A stretch of DNA of 39,262 nucleotides from Companilactobacillus hulinensis (GCF_003946555.1 NZ_RHOO01000025.1:1-39262); one strand, 5' to 3'; positions 7,886 to 16,681 are shown, numbered from the stretch's first letter. Numbers and translations are program-made. The notes: generated by a model not told the origin, from the letters alone.

Positions 7886-8571
7886 GCTGACCTCACATCA
7901 CTTTCACGAACCCAACCACGTGCACCACCATCTAAGGTAGTTACATGATATGGATAGGCTGAGCCAGGATTAACTAATGAAATCTTTCTAGTTGCATTCT
8001 GTTCAGTAACTCCTGCTCCATTGCCGGCACTATCACGATGAAGCTGACCATTAACAATAACCGTTGAACCCATTCCCACCTTATTGGGTGGGCTAGGTCT
8101 AATAGGCTCAGTTTTGACTGGTTCCTGTTTTGCGCCTAATTTTTTAGCAACATATGGCCTGTATTCTTTAAGAACTAATGTATAAGCATATTCACCATCA
8201 TATCCATTCTTAAATCCATACTGAAAACTTGATATAGTTGCCTTAAATGAAATCTTTGTTGAGCTGATGACTAACCTCATTGGCTTTTTTGATTCCTGAA
8301 TTTTAATGATCCAATCAATATAATCCTGCGCACTTCCCAACAAATTCTGTGCCGAAACGTAATGTTCATCAGCAGGACTCAATGGCAATGTACTTTGAAC
8401 ACTAATGGACCTCAATTTAGAATCACCAATCAGATTGACTTCTCCTAAATCAATAACAGTTTCACTTTTATCATCAGTTTCAGCTGTTAATTCAACTTCA
8501 GCAGGATTAATTGGTAATTCAAAAGTAGCATTTGAATCATCAGTTATATATATACCTAAATGTTCACTCAT
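7882..8571 (-). CDS. xkdP: XkdP-like tail protein, with C-terminal SH3-like domain
   Basis: 229 aa from ATG 8571, which has GGAGGG just upstream. The open frame continues further 5' but only as a shadow of the tape-measure gene. The first ~150 residues (IYITDDSNATFELPINPAEVEL ...) match the XkdP/P2 gpX-like tube-initiation group. In PBSX the C-terminus is LysM. Here the C-terminus is instead a short SH3-like unit (VIVNGQLHRDSAGNGAG ... GWVRESDVR). It follows the tape measure as expected for a protein capping the tube at the baseplate end. Confidence 0.8.
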   Translation of the reverse strand: MSEHLGIYITDDSNATFELPINPAEVELTAETDDKSETVIDLGEVNLIGDSKLRSISVQSTLPLSPADEHYVSAQNLLGSAQDYIDWIIKIQESKKPMRLVISSTKISFKATISSFQYGFKNGYDGEYAYTLVLKEYRPYVAKKLGAKQEPVKTEPIRPSPPNKVGMGSTVIVNGQLHRDSAGNGAGVTEQNATRKISLVNPGSAYPYHVTTLDGGARGWVRESDVRSA

Positions 8572-8581
8572 TTCATCCCTC

Positions 8582-11500
8582 CTATGATAATGAAGCATTA
8601 CTTTTTTCAATAATCTTTTGTTCGATGATAGATAACAACATGTCACCGTCATATTGTGCGTTACATGTTGAATTGATTTGAATTGCTCCAGACTCAATAA
8701 CAACACTTGCATTGCTTGATGATGAACTACTTGTTGAATCACTGTTATTAGTTACACCTGTAGCAACCCCTGTACGGTCAAATGGTGATCTATTTGGAAC
8801 ATCACTTCTAACATTGCCATTGATACCAACATTGGTTGTTCCTGCAATTCCAGCTAGTGCTGAAGCCACGGCATTGATCATATCCAATGCTCTACTGAAT
8901 CCACCGGCAAGTAAGTCACCTGGATTACTTCCAACTACACCAGCCATGGTCATTGGTCCCAACTGTGGATTCATATTTGCTGCAGCATCAACAACTCCCT
9001 GTGCCATTGCACTTGAAGCATTAGCGGCAGCTCCTGAATCACGATTCAAACCATTAATTAATCCTTGGTCGACCCAACGTCCATATTGATTGAACAACTT
9101 AGACGGTGAACCGATGTGAAGAATTGACTTAGCAGCACTAACGACCTTACCAGCAACACTTGTTACCGCACTGACGGCAGAACCAATCATTGATTTGATA
9201 CCATTCACTAATCCTTGAATCAATTGTTTACCAACTGAAACCAATGAACTTGCAAAACCTTTTGCAGCACTAACGGCATTAGAAATACCACTAGTAATGG
9301 CAGAGACAACGCCTGTCATTGCACCAACAATGGCTGAAACCATCATCGTACCAGCCATAATGAATGCAGTGGCCAAACCAACAACTGCACCAGCTAACAT
9401 AGTCAATCCACTGGCAACAACCATAAGTGCTGCACCAACAACTAATAATCCAACTCCAAGTACAATTGTGGCTGTCCCTAGCAACAATGCACCAACGGCA
9501 GCAACCATCATGAGAGGAGCTGCTAACATCAACGCTACAGCAAATAACATCATTCCAGTGCCTGCAACCAATGCAACGGCTGAAATCATGACCATAGCCA
9601 CGGCCATAAGCATCAATCCAACGGATCCAACAATTGCTAATGCTGAAACTAAAGCTAGTCCAACTCCTAGTAACAACATTCCAACTGCAGCAACCATGGT
9701 ACTTACTCCAATAACAGCAATTGCAGCACCAAATAGCAATGCGCCAACTGCTCCTACAACAAATCCAACACCCAACACTGCTATAGCAATACCCAACGCC
9801 AATACTCCGACTGCACCCACAATGGCTGCAAGTCCAAATACAGCGACTGCTCCGGACAATGCAAGTAAGCCAGCCGCAGCTGACGCACCATATTGCGCAA
9901 GCATTGGTAATTGAGTAGCAAGTAATGCAATACCAGCTGAAGCAATCAATATTGCCACTCCTATTAGTAACAATGAAGCTCCCATAACTAAGAATCCACT
10001 AGCACCAGCCAACAACGATGGACCTAATAACTTAACTACTACAGCTAACAATGCAACTGCAGCAATCATCCCAAAGAACATTGCAATAGCAGGCGTACCT
10101 GCTGAAACCAACATTGTTGTCGCATAAGCCATCATGAGTAATCCACCACCAGCTAATACAACACCAGCACCTATCATCATAATTGCCTTACCCATTTGCA
10201 TTAAACCTGCTGCAGATTTACTTGTTGTACCTGCATCTGGAACAGGAATAGATTTACCTGACATACCAGAAAACGCATCTTTCAATGCACTTACACCTTT
10301 AGCAATTCCAACTGCAGTTTTGATGGCCTTGATTGACACAGCTAAAATACCTACTGCAACGGCAATAGCCTTGATTTGACCAGCATCCATTTTAGACAAT
10401 GCGTTCAATCCTGCAATAACAGCAGTAAACACAATACCTTTTAATCCAGTCTTCATTATCAAGAATGCTGCTCCAATTGCTTTCAATGTTCCGGGGTTCA
10501 ATCTACTTACTGCATCTGCAATGGTACTAATTGCCTTCGCAGCACCTTTGATTGCTCCACCAGCTATTTCTCCAATGTTGCTAAATGGATTTTTACCACC
10601 AGTAGAAAGTTTGCTGAAGATTCTTGATGCAGACTCTTTCAAGGTCTCAAATGAATCCTCAACGGTTTGAATTGCCCCGGTATTTTTAAAACCATCAAAT
10701 ATTTTCCCAGATATAGAAATAATCTTATCAATTGCTGAGATAGCCTTGTCCGCAAGTGCATCAAAATTTACGTTTCCTATAGCATCAGTCAAATCACTTA
10801 CCATTTTGATTCCAATCTTACCAACACGATCAAAAGCACCCTGCATCTTATTAGCAACAGTTTCTTTTAACCCATCCATCGCTTGACCAACAGTTTTATA
10901 CTGTGTAGCCATTTTACTGAAGTATTTATTTGTACCAGTCTTCGAAATGGCATCAAAGAATTTCTGTGTGGCAACATTACCATCTTGGACGCTTGAAACT
11001 AACTGTTTCGTCGACATCCCCATTGACTTGGCAACTTGAGAAACACCAGCCGGGGTCTGTTCAAGCATCAGTCTGAAGTCTTGCCATTGAACCATTGGTT
11101 TAGCAGCCATTTGAGTAGCTTGTTGACTCAATGTTTTCATAGCTTGTTGAGGATTATCAGATGCAGCAGCTAATCCACCAAAACCTTTAACCAGCTTACC
11201 AGTTCCTTTGATACCAACGGCAGCCAATTGACTATATGTTGATGCCATGTCAGATGCAGAATAAATAGTTTGTTGTGCAAACTTTTGCATTGAACCTTTA
11301 GCAACAGCAATTTGTTTTGGAGATTTACCGAGCATCTGCATATTCCCATCAAATGTTTGCCATGCCTTACTGGACTCATTGAGTTCACCAATCATTGATC
11401 GAATTCCCGTGGTGGCTAATCCAATACCCTTAGTAATTCCTGCACCTACAACAGTTCCACCTAAAACTGACTTAAATAGTCCTCCACTTTTCTCAGCAGA

Positions 11501-11650
11501 TTTATTCAATCCATCAAAAGCACCGCTACTTCCTAATGCAGATTTGAATTTACTAAACGCTGATTGCCCTTTGCTCAACCCCGCATCCAACTTGTTTAGC
11601 GGTGCAGTGAATCCGTCCATAATCTTAATTGCAGCACTAACAGTAGCCAT
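8582..11650 (-). CDS. xkdO: Tail tape measure protein
   Basis: 1022 aa, the longest gene. N-terminus shows the standard tape-measure layout (AxxxxxxLDxGLSKGQSAFSKFKSAL, then QTPAGVSQVAKSMG with MSTKQL, residues ~200-220). Residues about 395-800 are extremely Ala/Gly/Val/Leu-rich and would read as many membrane segments, typical of tape measures that pack into the tube and later span the cell membrane. The C-terminus resumes polar character. It sets tail length and helps DNA entry. Strong RBS (AAAGGAGG) precedes ATG 11650, with a hairpin just upstream. Confidence 0.92.
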   Translation of the reverse strand: MATVSAAIKIMDGFTAPLNKLDAGLSKGQSAFSKFKSALGSSGAFDGLNKSAEKSGGLFKSVLGGTVVGAGITKGIGLATTGIRSMIGELNESSKAWQTFDGNMQMLGKSPKQIAVAKGSMQKFAQQTIYSASDMASTYSQLAAVGIKGTGKLVKGFGGLAAASDNPQQAMKTLSQQATQMAAKPMVQWQDFRLMLEQTPAGVSQVAKSMGMSTKQLVSSVQDGNVATQKFFDAISKTGTNKYFSKMATQYKTVGQAMDGLKETVANKMQGAFDRVGKIGIKMVSDLTDAIGNVNFDALADKAISAIDKIISISGKIFDGFKNTGAIQTVEDSFETLKESASRIFSKLSTGGKNPFSNIGEIAGGAIKGAAKAISTIADAVSRLNPGTLKAIGAAFLIMKTGLKGIVFTAVIAGLNALSKMDAGQIKAIAVAVGILAVSIKAIKTAVGIAKGVSALKDAFSGMSGKSIPVPDAGTTSKSAAGLMQMGKAIMMIGAGVVLAGGGLLMMAYATTMLVSAGTPAIAMFFGMIAAVALLAVVVKLLGPSLLAGASGFLVMGASLLLIGVAILIASAGIALLATQLPMLAQYGASAAAGLLALSGAVAVFGLAAIVGAVGVLALGIAIAVLGVGFVVGAVGALLFGAAIAVIGVSTMVAAVGMLLLGVGLALVSALAIVGSVGLMLMAVAMVMISAVALVAGTGMMLFAVALMLAAPLMMVAAVGALLLGTATIVLGVGLLVVGAALMVVASGLTMLAGAVVGLATAFIMAGTMMVSAIVGAMTGVVSAITSGISNAVSAAKGFASSLVSVGKQLIQGLVNGIKSMIGSAVSAVTSVAGKVVSAAKSILHIGSPSKLFNQYGRWVDQGLINGLNRDSGAAANASSAMAQGVVDAAANMNPQLGPMTMAGVVGSNPGDLLAGGFSRALDMINAVASALAGIAGTTNVGINGNVRSDVPNRSPFDRTGVATGVTNNSDSTSSSSSSNASVVIESGAIQINSTCNAQYDGDMLLSIIEQKIIEKSNASLS

Positions 11651-11675
11651 ATATTAACCTCCTTTCCAAAAATAG

Positions 11676-11701
11676 CCAGAGCTAATAATGTTTAGCTCTG
11701 G
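11676..11701 (-). terminator. Hairpin between tail chaperone and tape measure (possible attenuator)
   Basis: On the minus strand CCAGAGCTAA (11701-11692) pairs perfectly with TTAGCTCTGG (11685-11676) across a 6-nt loop, followed by CTATTTTTGG. The 10-bp stem covers the stop codon of the frameshifted chaperone (11684-11682). The U-tract is short, so it may be a partial terminator or an mRNA processing/stability element. Confidence 0.55.
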
Positions 11702-12298
11702 TATGTTTTCTAGCATTCTTCTCTTGTTTTTCTTCTTCCTTGATACGCAAATCGATTCCGGCAATCACTAATGCTTTCTCTCTATTTGAAAATGAGGTCC
11801 ATTGATGTGGCAACCAATGATATTCATTCATAACATAGAAATAATAATTGATATCTGCAGCACCAGGATCATCGGACTCTACTATTTTTTTACTTCATCG
11901 CTAAGATCATTAACGTCTTCTGTATCAAATCCTGAAATTTCTTGGATTTCCTGACTTAACTCCGCATATTGACCAACAAGTAGCATCTTTTTTAATACGT
12001 CTGCAGGTTTTGCGACACAATCCCAACTCTTTTGAAGTTCTGCATTGGTCAAGTCTGGGGTTACAACACTGGCACAAATAAGCAAATCAATATACTTATC
12101 TTGATCAGTTGTTGTTGTAATCTGTCGGGTTTGCTTATCTTTGATTCTTCTAGTTGCCTGCTTTTGCAAAGCTGAATTCTCTTCAGCGGTAATAGATTTA
12201 ATTACAAATGGGGACTTAAAGCCCTTAAAGCTAATCTCCTTTGTTTCAACTTGTTGTTCAACATTCTCCATTAAGAAATCACTAACGCTAGTTGCCAT
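11682..12298 (-). CDS. Tail assembly chaperone, long form made by -1 frameshift (G-T type)
   Basis: The XkdN-like frame ends at 11882 with GTA AAA AAA TAG. The run of seven A on the minus strand (11891-11885) is a canonical A-AAA-AAA slippery heptamer in the right phase, directly before the stop. A -1 shift continues as IVESDDPGAADINYYF ... and stays open for about 66 more codons to TAG at 11684-11682. This extension is Lys/Glu-rich at the end. Most tailed phages encode a G and a GT chaperone at this exact place before the tape measure. No long pseudoknot was verified. 0-frame and shifted products would be 138 and about 205 aa. Confidence 0.8.
11882..12298 (-). CDS. xkdN: Tail assembly chaperone, short form (XkdN-like)
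   Basis: 138 aa from ATG 12298, which has GGAGG 8 nt upstream. An upstream TTG gives only five more residues. The sequence (FKSPFVIKSITAEENSALQKQATRR and later LIDLLICASVVTP-like text) matches the XkdN family (phage tail assembly chaperone). Together with the frameshifted form it should bind the tape measure and help the tube polymerise on it. Position between tube and tape measure is standard. Confidence 0.85.
   Translation of the reverse strand: MATSVSDFLMENVEQQVETKEISFKGFKSPFVIKSITAEENSALQKQATRRIKDKQTRQITTTTDQDKYIDLLICASVVTPDLTNAELQKSWDCVAKPADVLKKMLLVGQYAELSQEIQEISGFDTEDVNDLSDEVKK
11885..11891 (-). promoter_or_regulatory. A-AAA-AAA ribosomal slippery site
   Basis: Seven consecutive T on the plus strand give A-AAA-AAA on the coding strand, read as AAA AAA in the zero frame, followed immediately by the TAG stop of the short chaperone form. 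Confidence 0.8.
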
Positions 12299-12315
12299 AC
12301 ATATTTCCTCCAATT

Positions 12316-12792
12316 TTAATTATCAAATCCTGTAAATGCTGAAACCAAATCAAAGTCTTCAAATGTGAAGTCTGATTCCCATTCCATGACACCATCGTCA
12401 GCTTCAAAATCAGCAATCGGAATATCATCTAGATTTACTTCACTCAAATGAACTGTTTGCTTACCAGCTTTTGATGTTTTATCTTCAATGGTCAATGTGA
12501 CATCAAAGTACAAATCTTTCCCACCTTGAGCATATGGCAGTGCATATTTCAACCAGTTGGAAGTAATCACATATCCACCTAAAGTACCTGTACCCTCAAT
12601 GGAAGTAGTCTTTTTACGTTTCCAGTGACTGCCTAGTACTTGAACATCTTCTTTATTCTTCTCAATTTTAGCTGTGAACTTATTACACTCAATCATTGGA
12701 ATGATTTGATTCTCAATTGTTAGATAAACCTTTGCATCCTTGGTAGAAATAGTATCTCTACCGTTTAAAAAATCAGAAATATTATTAGCCAT
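12316..12792 (-). CDS. xkdM: Tail tube (core) protein XkdM-like
   Basis: 158 aa. NDISDFLNGRDTISTKDAKVYLT-like start, IEGTGTLGGYVIT and the end GVMEWESDFTFEDFDLV mark the XkdM family, the inner tube of contractile PBSX-type tails. It lies directly after the sheath gene, as in other contractile-tailed phages. AGAAGGGAG precedes ATG 12792. 14 nt separate it from the sheath stop. Confidence 0.9.
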   Translation of the reverse strand: MANNISDFLNGRDTISTKDAKVYLTIENQIIPMIECNKFTAKIEKNKEDVQVLGSHWKRKKTTSIEGTGTLGGYVITSNWLKYALPYAQGGKDLYFDVTLTIEDKTSKAGKQTVHLSEVNLDDIPIADFEADDGVMEWESDFTFEDFDLVSAFTGFDN

Positions 12793-12806
12793 TTAAATTC
12801 TCCCTT

Positions 12807-14225
12807 CTATTGAACAACAATCGTCATATATAGTTTTTCCATTGAATCAATTGGTTTAACTGCGACAGTAGCAACGATTGAATCACTATCTTCTCCAGGT
12901 TCAACAGTCAAATCTGATGAATCAAATACTGAAATGATTCCAACATTAACAAGTGATTGCATATATGCAAGTCTGTTAGCCTTGAACAAATCACGGCCAG
13001 TTTCATCATTATTGATCTTGCCGATAAATGTATTTTCAAATACATTCTCAAAATCTGTGGCAATATCATCCAATGTTCTAATAACACGATTCTTTGAAAA
13101 TGACTTAGGTTTGTCATCACTAAATGATGTTAATGAATCAATATCTTGTTCAACAACAACACGGCCGCCACGCTTAGCTGTGAATACGATCCAACCACTG
13201 TTTAATGCTTTAACTGTTTGTTCATTATTCAATGATGGGTAAGTAGAAACTGCACCAGGATATTCTGAATATGTAAGTGATTTACTTGAGTCGGTTGCTG
13301 AAGAAATACCAGCAAAGTAGCCAGTAGCAGTAGTTGTATCAATTTGTGTGCCATCTTGAAGAATTACACCATTTGATACGACTGATACTCCTTCGTAGTC
13401 ATACTCATAGCCACCTTCATAGACTGGAACAACGGCACGTACCTTGTATCCCTCGTCATCCCTTAAACGCTGAACTGATTGCGCTAGTAATTGATGAATA
13501 TTGTTATCAGGTGCAAATCCTGCTGCAGTAACTACATTGAATTGTTCCGTTTCAAGTGCATCATTCATTAACTCAGTTACCTCAACTGGATCAGTAATAC
13601 CACCAACAAGATTGTAAGTAGTTGATGATGATAAGGATTCAAGCTTGTTTTGGCCAGGAGTAGCAGCAAATTCGGCTCCACCTTCTTCAGGTTCAACGCT
13701 TGCAACCGGTTCTGATGTATCATCAACAAATTCAACATCAATATAGTCATTTGAAACTAACCCTTGAGCCGTTGTTGTACGAATAACTTGTTGATCTACG
13801 ACCTCAGTTCCATAAATGGTTGAAACCGTAATGCGTGTTATATCATTAGGGTCCTTCACCACCGAGACATGCAAGTCATTTCCCTTTGTCCCTGGATATT
13901 TAGCAATAAACTTCCATGGCAATGCATCATCGGTAATTTCTGCCTTAGTTCCGTCATTGTTATTAAGCAATAACACAGTCAATGCACCCTTAAGTGTCTC
14001 TCTCAATGCTCCAAATTCAGGGGTTGAAAGTGGTGCACCTAATAATGCTTTGAAGTCAGAATTGGAGTTCAATTCAATAATTCCTTTTGCTCCCCAATCC
14101 AATTGAGTATTACCAATCAGCATAGTTCTACCTAATGAAGTATCTTGCTTAGGTTGAGCCGCACCAACAGTATTGATATATGCACCAGGACGGCGCTTAT
14201 TTTGAGTTTTCCATGTTCCACCCAT
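12807..14225 (-). CDS. xkdK: Tail sheath protein (XkdK-like)
   Basis: 472 aa. The start GGTWKTQNKRRPGAYINTVG is the hallmark of XkdK-type sheath proteins, and LIGNTQLDWGAKGIIELN with later TGYFAGISSATDSSKSLTYSEYPGA and NNEQTVKALNSGWIVF are conserved sheath text. The sheath contracts to drive the tube through the cell envelope. Its presence makes this phage a myovirus. ATG 14225 shares one base with the stop of the small gene before it, and GGAGG lies within that gene's end. Confidence 0.95.
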   Translation of the reverse strand: MGGTWKTQNKRRPGAYINTVGAAQPKQDTSLGRTMLIGNTQLDWGAKGIIELNSNSDFKALLGAPLSTPEFGALRETLKGALTVLLLNNNDGTKAEITDDALPWKFIAKYPGTKGNDLHVSVVKDPNDITRITVSTIYGTEVVDQQVIRTTTAQGLVSNDYIDVEFVDDTSEPVASVEPEEGGAEFAATPGQNKLESLSSSTTYNLVGGITDPVEVTELMNDALETEQFNVVTAAGFAPDNNIHQLLAQSVQRLRDDEGYKVRAVVPVYEGGYEYDYEGVSVVSNGVILQDGTQIDTTTATGYFAGISSATDSSKSLTYSEYPGAVSTYPSLNNEQTVKALNSGWIVFTAKRGGRVVVEQDIDSLTSFSDDKPKSFSKNRVIRTLDDIATDFENVFENTFIGKINNDETGRDLFKANRLAYMQSLVNVGIISVFDSSDLTVEPGEDSDSIVATVAVKPIDSMEKLYMTIVVQ

Positions 14226-14380
14226 TAATTGATTCCTCCTTTAAACTTCTTAATTAATCTTTTTGCTTCAGCAAGTGAATACTGAACACCATCTGAAAGG
14301 ACAATTTGTAGAATGTCACGATCAATGGCACTGAATCCATCACTCTTTACTAATGAATCTTTGGTAAATTTATCTTCCAT
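14225..14380 (-). CDS. Small protein before the sheath (51 aa, XkzB position)
   Basis: A 51-codon gene overlapping the upstream tail-terminator gene by 11 nt and sharing one base with the sheath start (TAATG). The protein (SDGFSAIDRDILQIVLSDG ... LAEAKRLIKKF) is helical and charged. PBSX and skin carry a similar tiny gene just before the sheath. Its function is unknown there too. The tight coupling on both sides makes it a real gene rather than a chance frame. Confidence 0.65.
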   Translation of the reverse strand: MEDKFTKDSLVKSDGFSAIDRDILQIVLSDGVQYSLAEAKRLIKKFKGGIN

Positions 14381-14789
14381 AAGCAATCCCACCTTTAAAT
14401 TTCATATTTTGTTGCTTAATAGTCTTATCAACCCTACGTGCTCTAATTTGAATACTAAACGTTAACAACAGTGTTCTACCAGCTGACTGTTTTAGTACAC
14501 GATTACGAATCACCGCATAGTCAGACAATTGAGTGAAGTTATCTGCTAAAATCTCTGCAACTATTTCCATATCATCATTCGGCTCGTCCAGCTTAGGAAA
14601 ATAAACTAATTGGTAGTTATAAGTTCGCATCTGGACATCGAATAGTTCTGGATCCACCTTTGTAAGAATCTTTTCAACAAAAAAAGATGGCTCTTCAAAG
14701 CCACCCTTCTGATTCTCTTTATATACTGGAATATTTGGAAATATTTCTGATAACTCATGCCCAATTAGATCTACAATACTAATTTTCAA
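14370..14789 (-). CDS. xkdJ: Tail terminator/completion protein, XkdJ-like
   Basis: 139 aa. FPNIPVYKENQKGGFEEPSFFV near the start and SAGRTLLLTFSIQIRARR near the end fit the XkdJ/YqbJ family (tail terminator-like fold that caps the tube at the head side). It overlaps the HK97 gp10-like gene by 4 nt (ATGA) and the small gene downstream by 11 nt. Assignment is by motif memory and gene order. Confidence 0.75.
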   Translation of the reverse strand: MKISIVDLIGHELSEIFPNIPVYKENQKGGFEEPSFFVEKILTKVDPELFDVQMRTYNYQLVYFPKLDEPNDDMEIVAEILADNFTQLSDYAVIRNRVLKQSAGRTLLLTFSIQIRARRVDKTIKQQNMKFKGGIAYGR

Positions 14790-15211
14790 TCAAATAGACC
14801 TCCAAACTTCTTCATTACTGGAGTTAACAACATAGGCATCATATCTTCAATCTCGAATAAAGTTGTCATAAGCATATGTTGACCTGGAACCCAACCACCG
14901 CCTCCACGAGTACGGTGACCGTCTTCAACGTATCCTGCATATTCAACATTGTTCTCAACTTCGATCAAGAATAAGGCACCATTATACGTTGGACCATTCA
15001 AATGCCAGCCTCTTCTCAAAGTTCCACCAGTCCGGCCGTCAGTATATTGACCAACCGGAGTTCTTGATTTGACACCTTTCAGCGACTGAGTACCAACTCT
15101 CCTAGAACTAGCTTCAACAGCTTGCCTTATTTCTTGAGATTTTACCTTGCTCTCAACTTTTTCAGCAAACTTTTGAAATTCTGCATCGTCAATTGTTCCC
15201 CATGCCATCAT
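14786..15211 (-). CDS. xkdI: HK97 gp10-like tail-completion protein (XkdI-like)
   Basis: About 141 aa from ATG 15211 or 15208 (ATGATGG) with AAGGATG some 8 nt upstream. The frame is open further upstream but overlaps the previous gene. The sequence EKVESKVKSQEIRQAVEASSRRVGTQSLKGVKSRTPVGQYTDGRTGGTLR contains the HK97 gp10 hallmark (K-x-x-T-P-V-x ... GG-x-L-R-x-x-W). Family members join the head-tail interface. Confidence 0.85.
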   Translation of the reverse strand: MMAWGTIDDAEFQKFAEKVESKVKSQEIRQAVEASSRRVGTQSLKGVKSRTPVGQYTDGRTGGTLRRGWHLNGPTYNGALFLIEVENNVEYAGYVEDGHRTRGGGGWVPGQHMLMTTLFEIEDMMPMLLTPVMKKFGGLFD

Positions 15212-15587
15212 TAACCACATCCTTAGCTTTTTCATCCCTGACCATTGCTACTTCTTGATGACTTGCATAACCTTGATATCCTTTGCTGGCACGTTTGTAT
15301 TTAGTCTTGTGACCATTCACGTCTGTAACATAAACATCAGCTCCAGCAGGTATAAATACACTATTATCAATCAACAACTTGGCATCGTACTGATCAGTAC
15401 CAAAAAAAGATTGTTCAGAAGTCTTTTGACCTCCAAGAACAACCTTTGCAGGATAATTTTCAACTATCGTTGCATCCTTACTATCTGAAAAAACGCCTTT
15501 CTTTACTCCAATTACACCTTTAATAGTAACTCTGTCATTCCACAGCTTAGGTAGTATTCTACCCATGTGTTTGAATGCTCCAATCAT
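15189..15587 (-). CDS. xkdH: Head closure/minor capsid protein, XkdH/YqbH-like
   Basis: 132 aa. Beta-rich with WNDRVTIKGVIGVKKGVFSDS and later DVYVTDVNGHKTKYKRASKGYQGYASHQE. Position after the connector and size match the YqbH/XkdH (DUF3599) head-closure proteins. It overlaps the previous gene by 4 nt (ATGA) and the next by about 20 nt. Confidence 0.7.
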   Translation of the reverse strand: MIGAFKHMGRILPKLWNDRVTIKGVIGVKKGVFSDSKDATIVENYPAKVVLGGQKTSEQSFFGTDQYDAKLLIDNSVFIPAGADVYVTDVNGHKTKYKRASKGYQGYASHQEVAMVRDEKAKDVVNDGMGNN

Positions 15588-15973
15588 CGCAATATCTTCC
15601 TATAACTATTCAGAATAACCAGATAGTTATCTGATAAAGGATTAATTGACTGAAGTTCAGTGTAGATGGTTGCTGGAGACTTGAAGGTTACAGAAGTATC
15701 ACCCTCAGACAAAGATTGAACATCGTCATTCTTATCTTCAATCGGCGTTAAAAACTGATGAGTTTTAATGATTTGAACACAAATACTAATAATGGTCTTA
15801 TCCAACGATTCTGGTAACTCTTGAATTGGAATATGGGTATAACTTGCTACATCATCAATCACTTTTGAGATAACAAAATCAATGATTGATTCATAACTAT
15901 CCAACTTATTCACATTCGGCATTAGTAATTTTAATGCTGCAGTAATATCTATAATTCGGGGATGTTCCTCCAT
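15584..15973 (-). CDS. Head-tail connector protein (gp6/YqbG-like)
   Basis: 129 aa, all-helical in appearance (DITAALKLLMPNVNKLDSYES ... VISKVIDDVASYTHIPIQELPESL), the pattern of SPP1 gp15/HK97 gp6 adaptor proteins: an N-terminal helix pair, then a helix ending in Y-x-x-x-x-(I/V)-P. It would form the ring below the portal. AGGTGAT precedes ATG 15973. Confidence 0.8.
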   Translation of the reverse strand: MEEHPRIIDITAALKLLMPNVNKLDSYESIIDFVISKVIDDVASYTHIPIQELPESLDKTIISICVQIIKTHQFLTPIEDKNDDVQSLSEGDTSVTFKSPATIYTELQSINPLSDNYLVILNSYRKILR

Positions 15974-15982
15974 TTAGATCAC

Positions 15983-16681
15983 CTAGCCTTCTGTATCTGC
16001 TGGTGCGGTTACAATCACTTTAGTAGTACCAGTGACCTTACCATCTGCCGATGTAGCTGTTACATCAACATCACCAGCTTTTACTCCAGTCACAGTTCCA
16101 TCAGCTACAGTAGCAATTGATGTATCTTTACTTGCCCATGTGACTGACTTATCTGTTGCATTAGATGGTTCGATGGTAGCCTCGATGACTGCAGTTTTCC
16201 CAATCTCTACAGATGCAGTAGCAGGATCAAGCGTTACTTTAGTGACCGCCACTATCGGTTCTTTAATAGTCAACTTAGTAGTTGCAGATTTATCACCAAC
16301 CGTTGCTGTGATTGTAGCTGTACCAGCAGAGACAAATGTTACGTTGCCATTATCAACGGTTGCAATTTTATTATCAGTACTTGTCCAGGTAACTTCTTTT
16401 TCAGTAGAATTCTCTGGCTCAATGGTTACTGATAGCACAACCTTCTTACCAACTTCACCAGTGGCGGTTGCTTGATTCATCGTCACATTAGTAACAGGGA
16501 TGACAATTTGTTTTACCGTGACAGCAGGAAAATCGAACTTTTCAGTTTTTTTACCTGCATCATCAACTAACTCACCTTGAAACGTTCCTTCAGGATAAGT
16601 GGCTGGTTCAAGGTTGATATGAACTGGGCTTTCACCAATTCCAACCATCTCTGTACCTTTATACACATTTAATGTAGTCAT
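15983..16681 (-). CDS. Protein with two bacterial Ig-like (BIG2) domains, probable capsid decoration
   Basis: 232 aa from ATG 16681 (AGGAGG 8 nt upstream; the frame is open further but without a site). Two tandem BIG2 domains are clear: residues ~60-145 (VTNVTMNQATATGEVGKKV ... STDNKIATVDNGNVTFVSAG) and ~147-228 (VTKVTLDPATASVEIGKTA ... SKDTSIATVADGTVTGVKAG). A ~55-residue N-terminal part differs and may bind the capsid or tail. In many phages Ig-like domains on head or tail proteins help adhesion to cell-surface sugars. It lies directly after the capsid gene, so a head decoration role is most likely. Confidence 0.8.
   Translation of the reverse strand: MTTLNVYKGTEMVGIGESPVHINLEPATYPEGTFQGELVDDAGKKTEKFDFPAVTVKQIVIPVTNVTMNQATATGEVGKKVVLSVTIEPENSTEKEVTWTSTDNKIATVDNGNVTFVSAGTATITATVGDKSATTKLTIKEPIVAVTKVTLDPATASVEIGKTAVIEATIEPSNATDKSVTWASKDTSIATVADGTVTGVKAGDVDVTATSADGKVTGTTKVIVTAPADTEG

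Noticed and set aside
8572-8742. Upstream extension of the XkdP-like frame
   Set aside because: The extra 57 residues are out-of-frame reading of the tape measure end. The start at 8571 has a clear RBS.
9297-9914. Long plus-strand open frame of 205 codons
   Set aside because: It lies entirely opposite the Ala/Gly/Val-rich part of the tape measure gene and consists of Ala/Thr/Pro/Asn, the expected antisense of such codons. No ribosome site.
16032-16475. Plus-strand frame opposite the Ig-like gene
   Set aside because: Antisense shadow of the BIG2 repeats with Val/Thr/Ser/Pro bias and no RBS.
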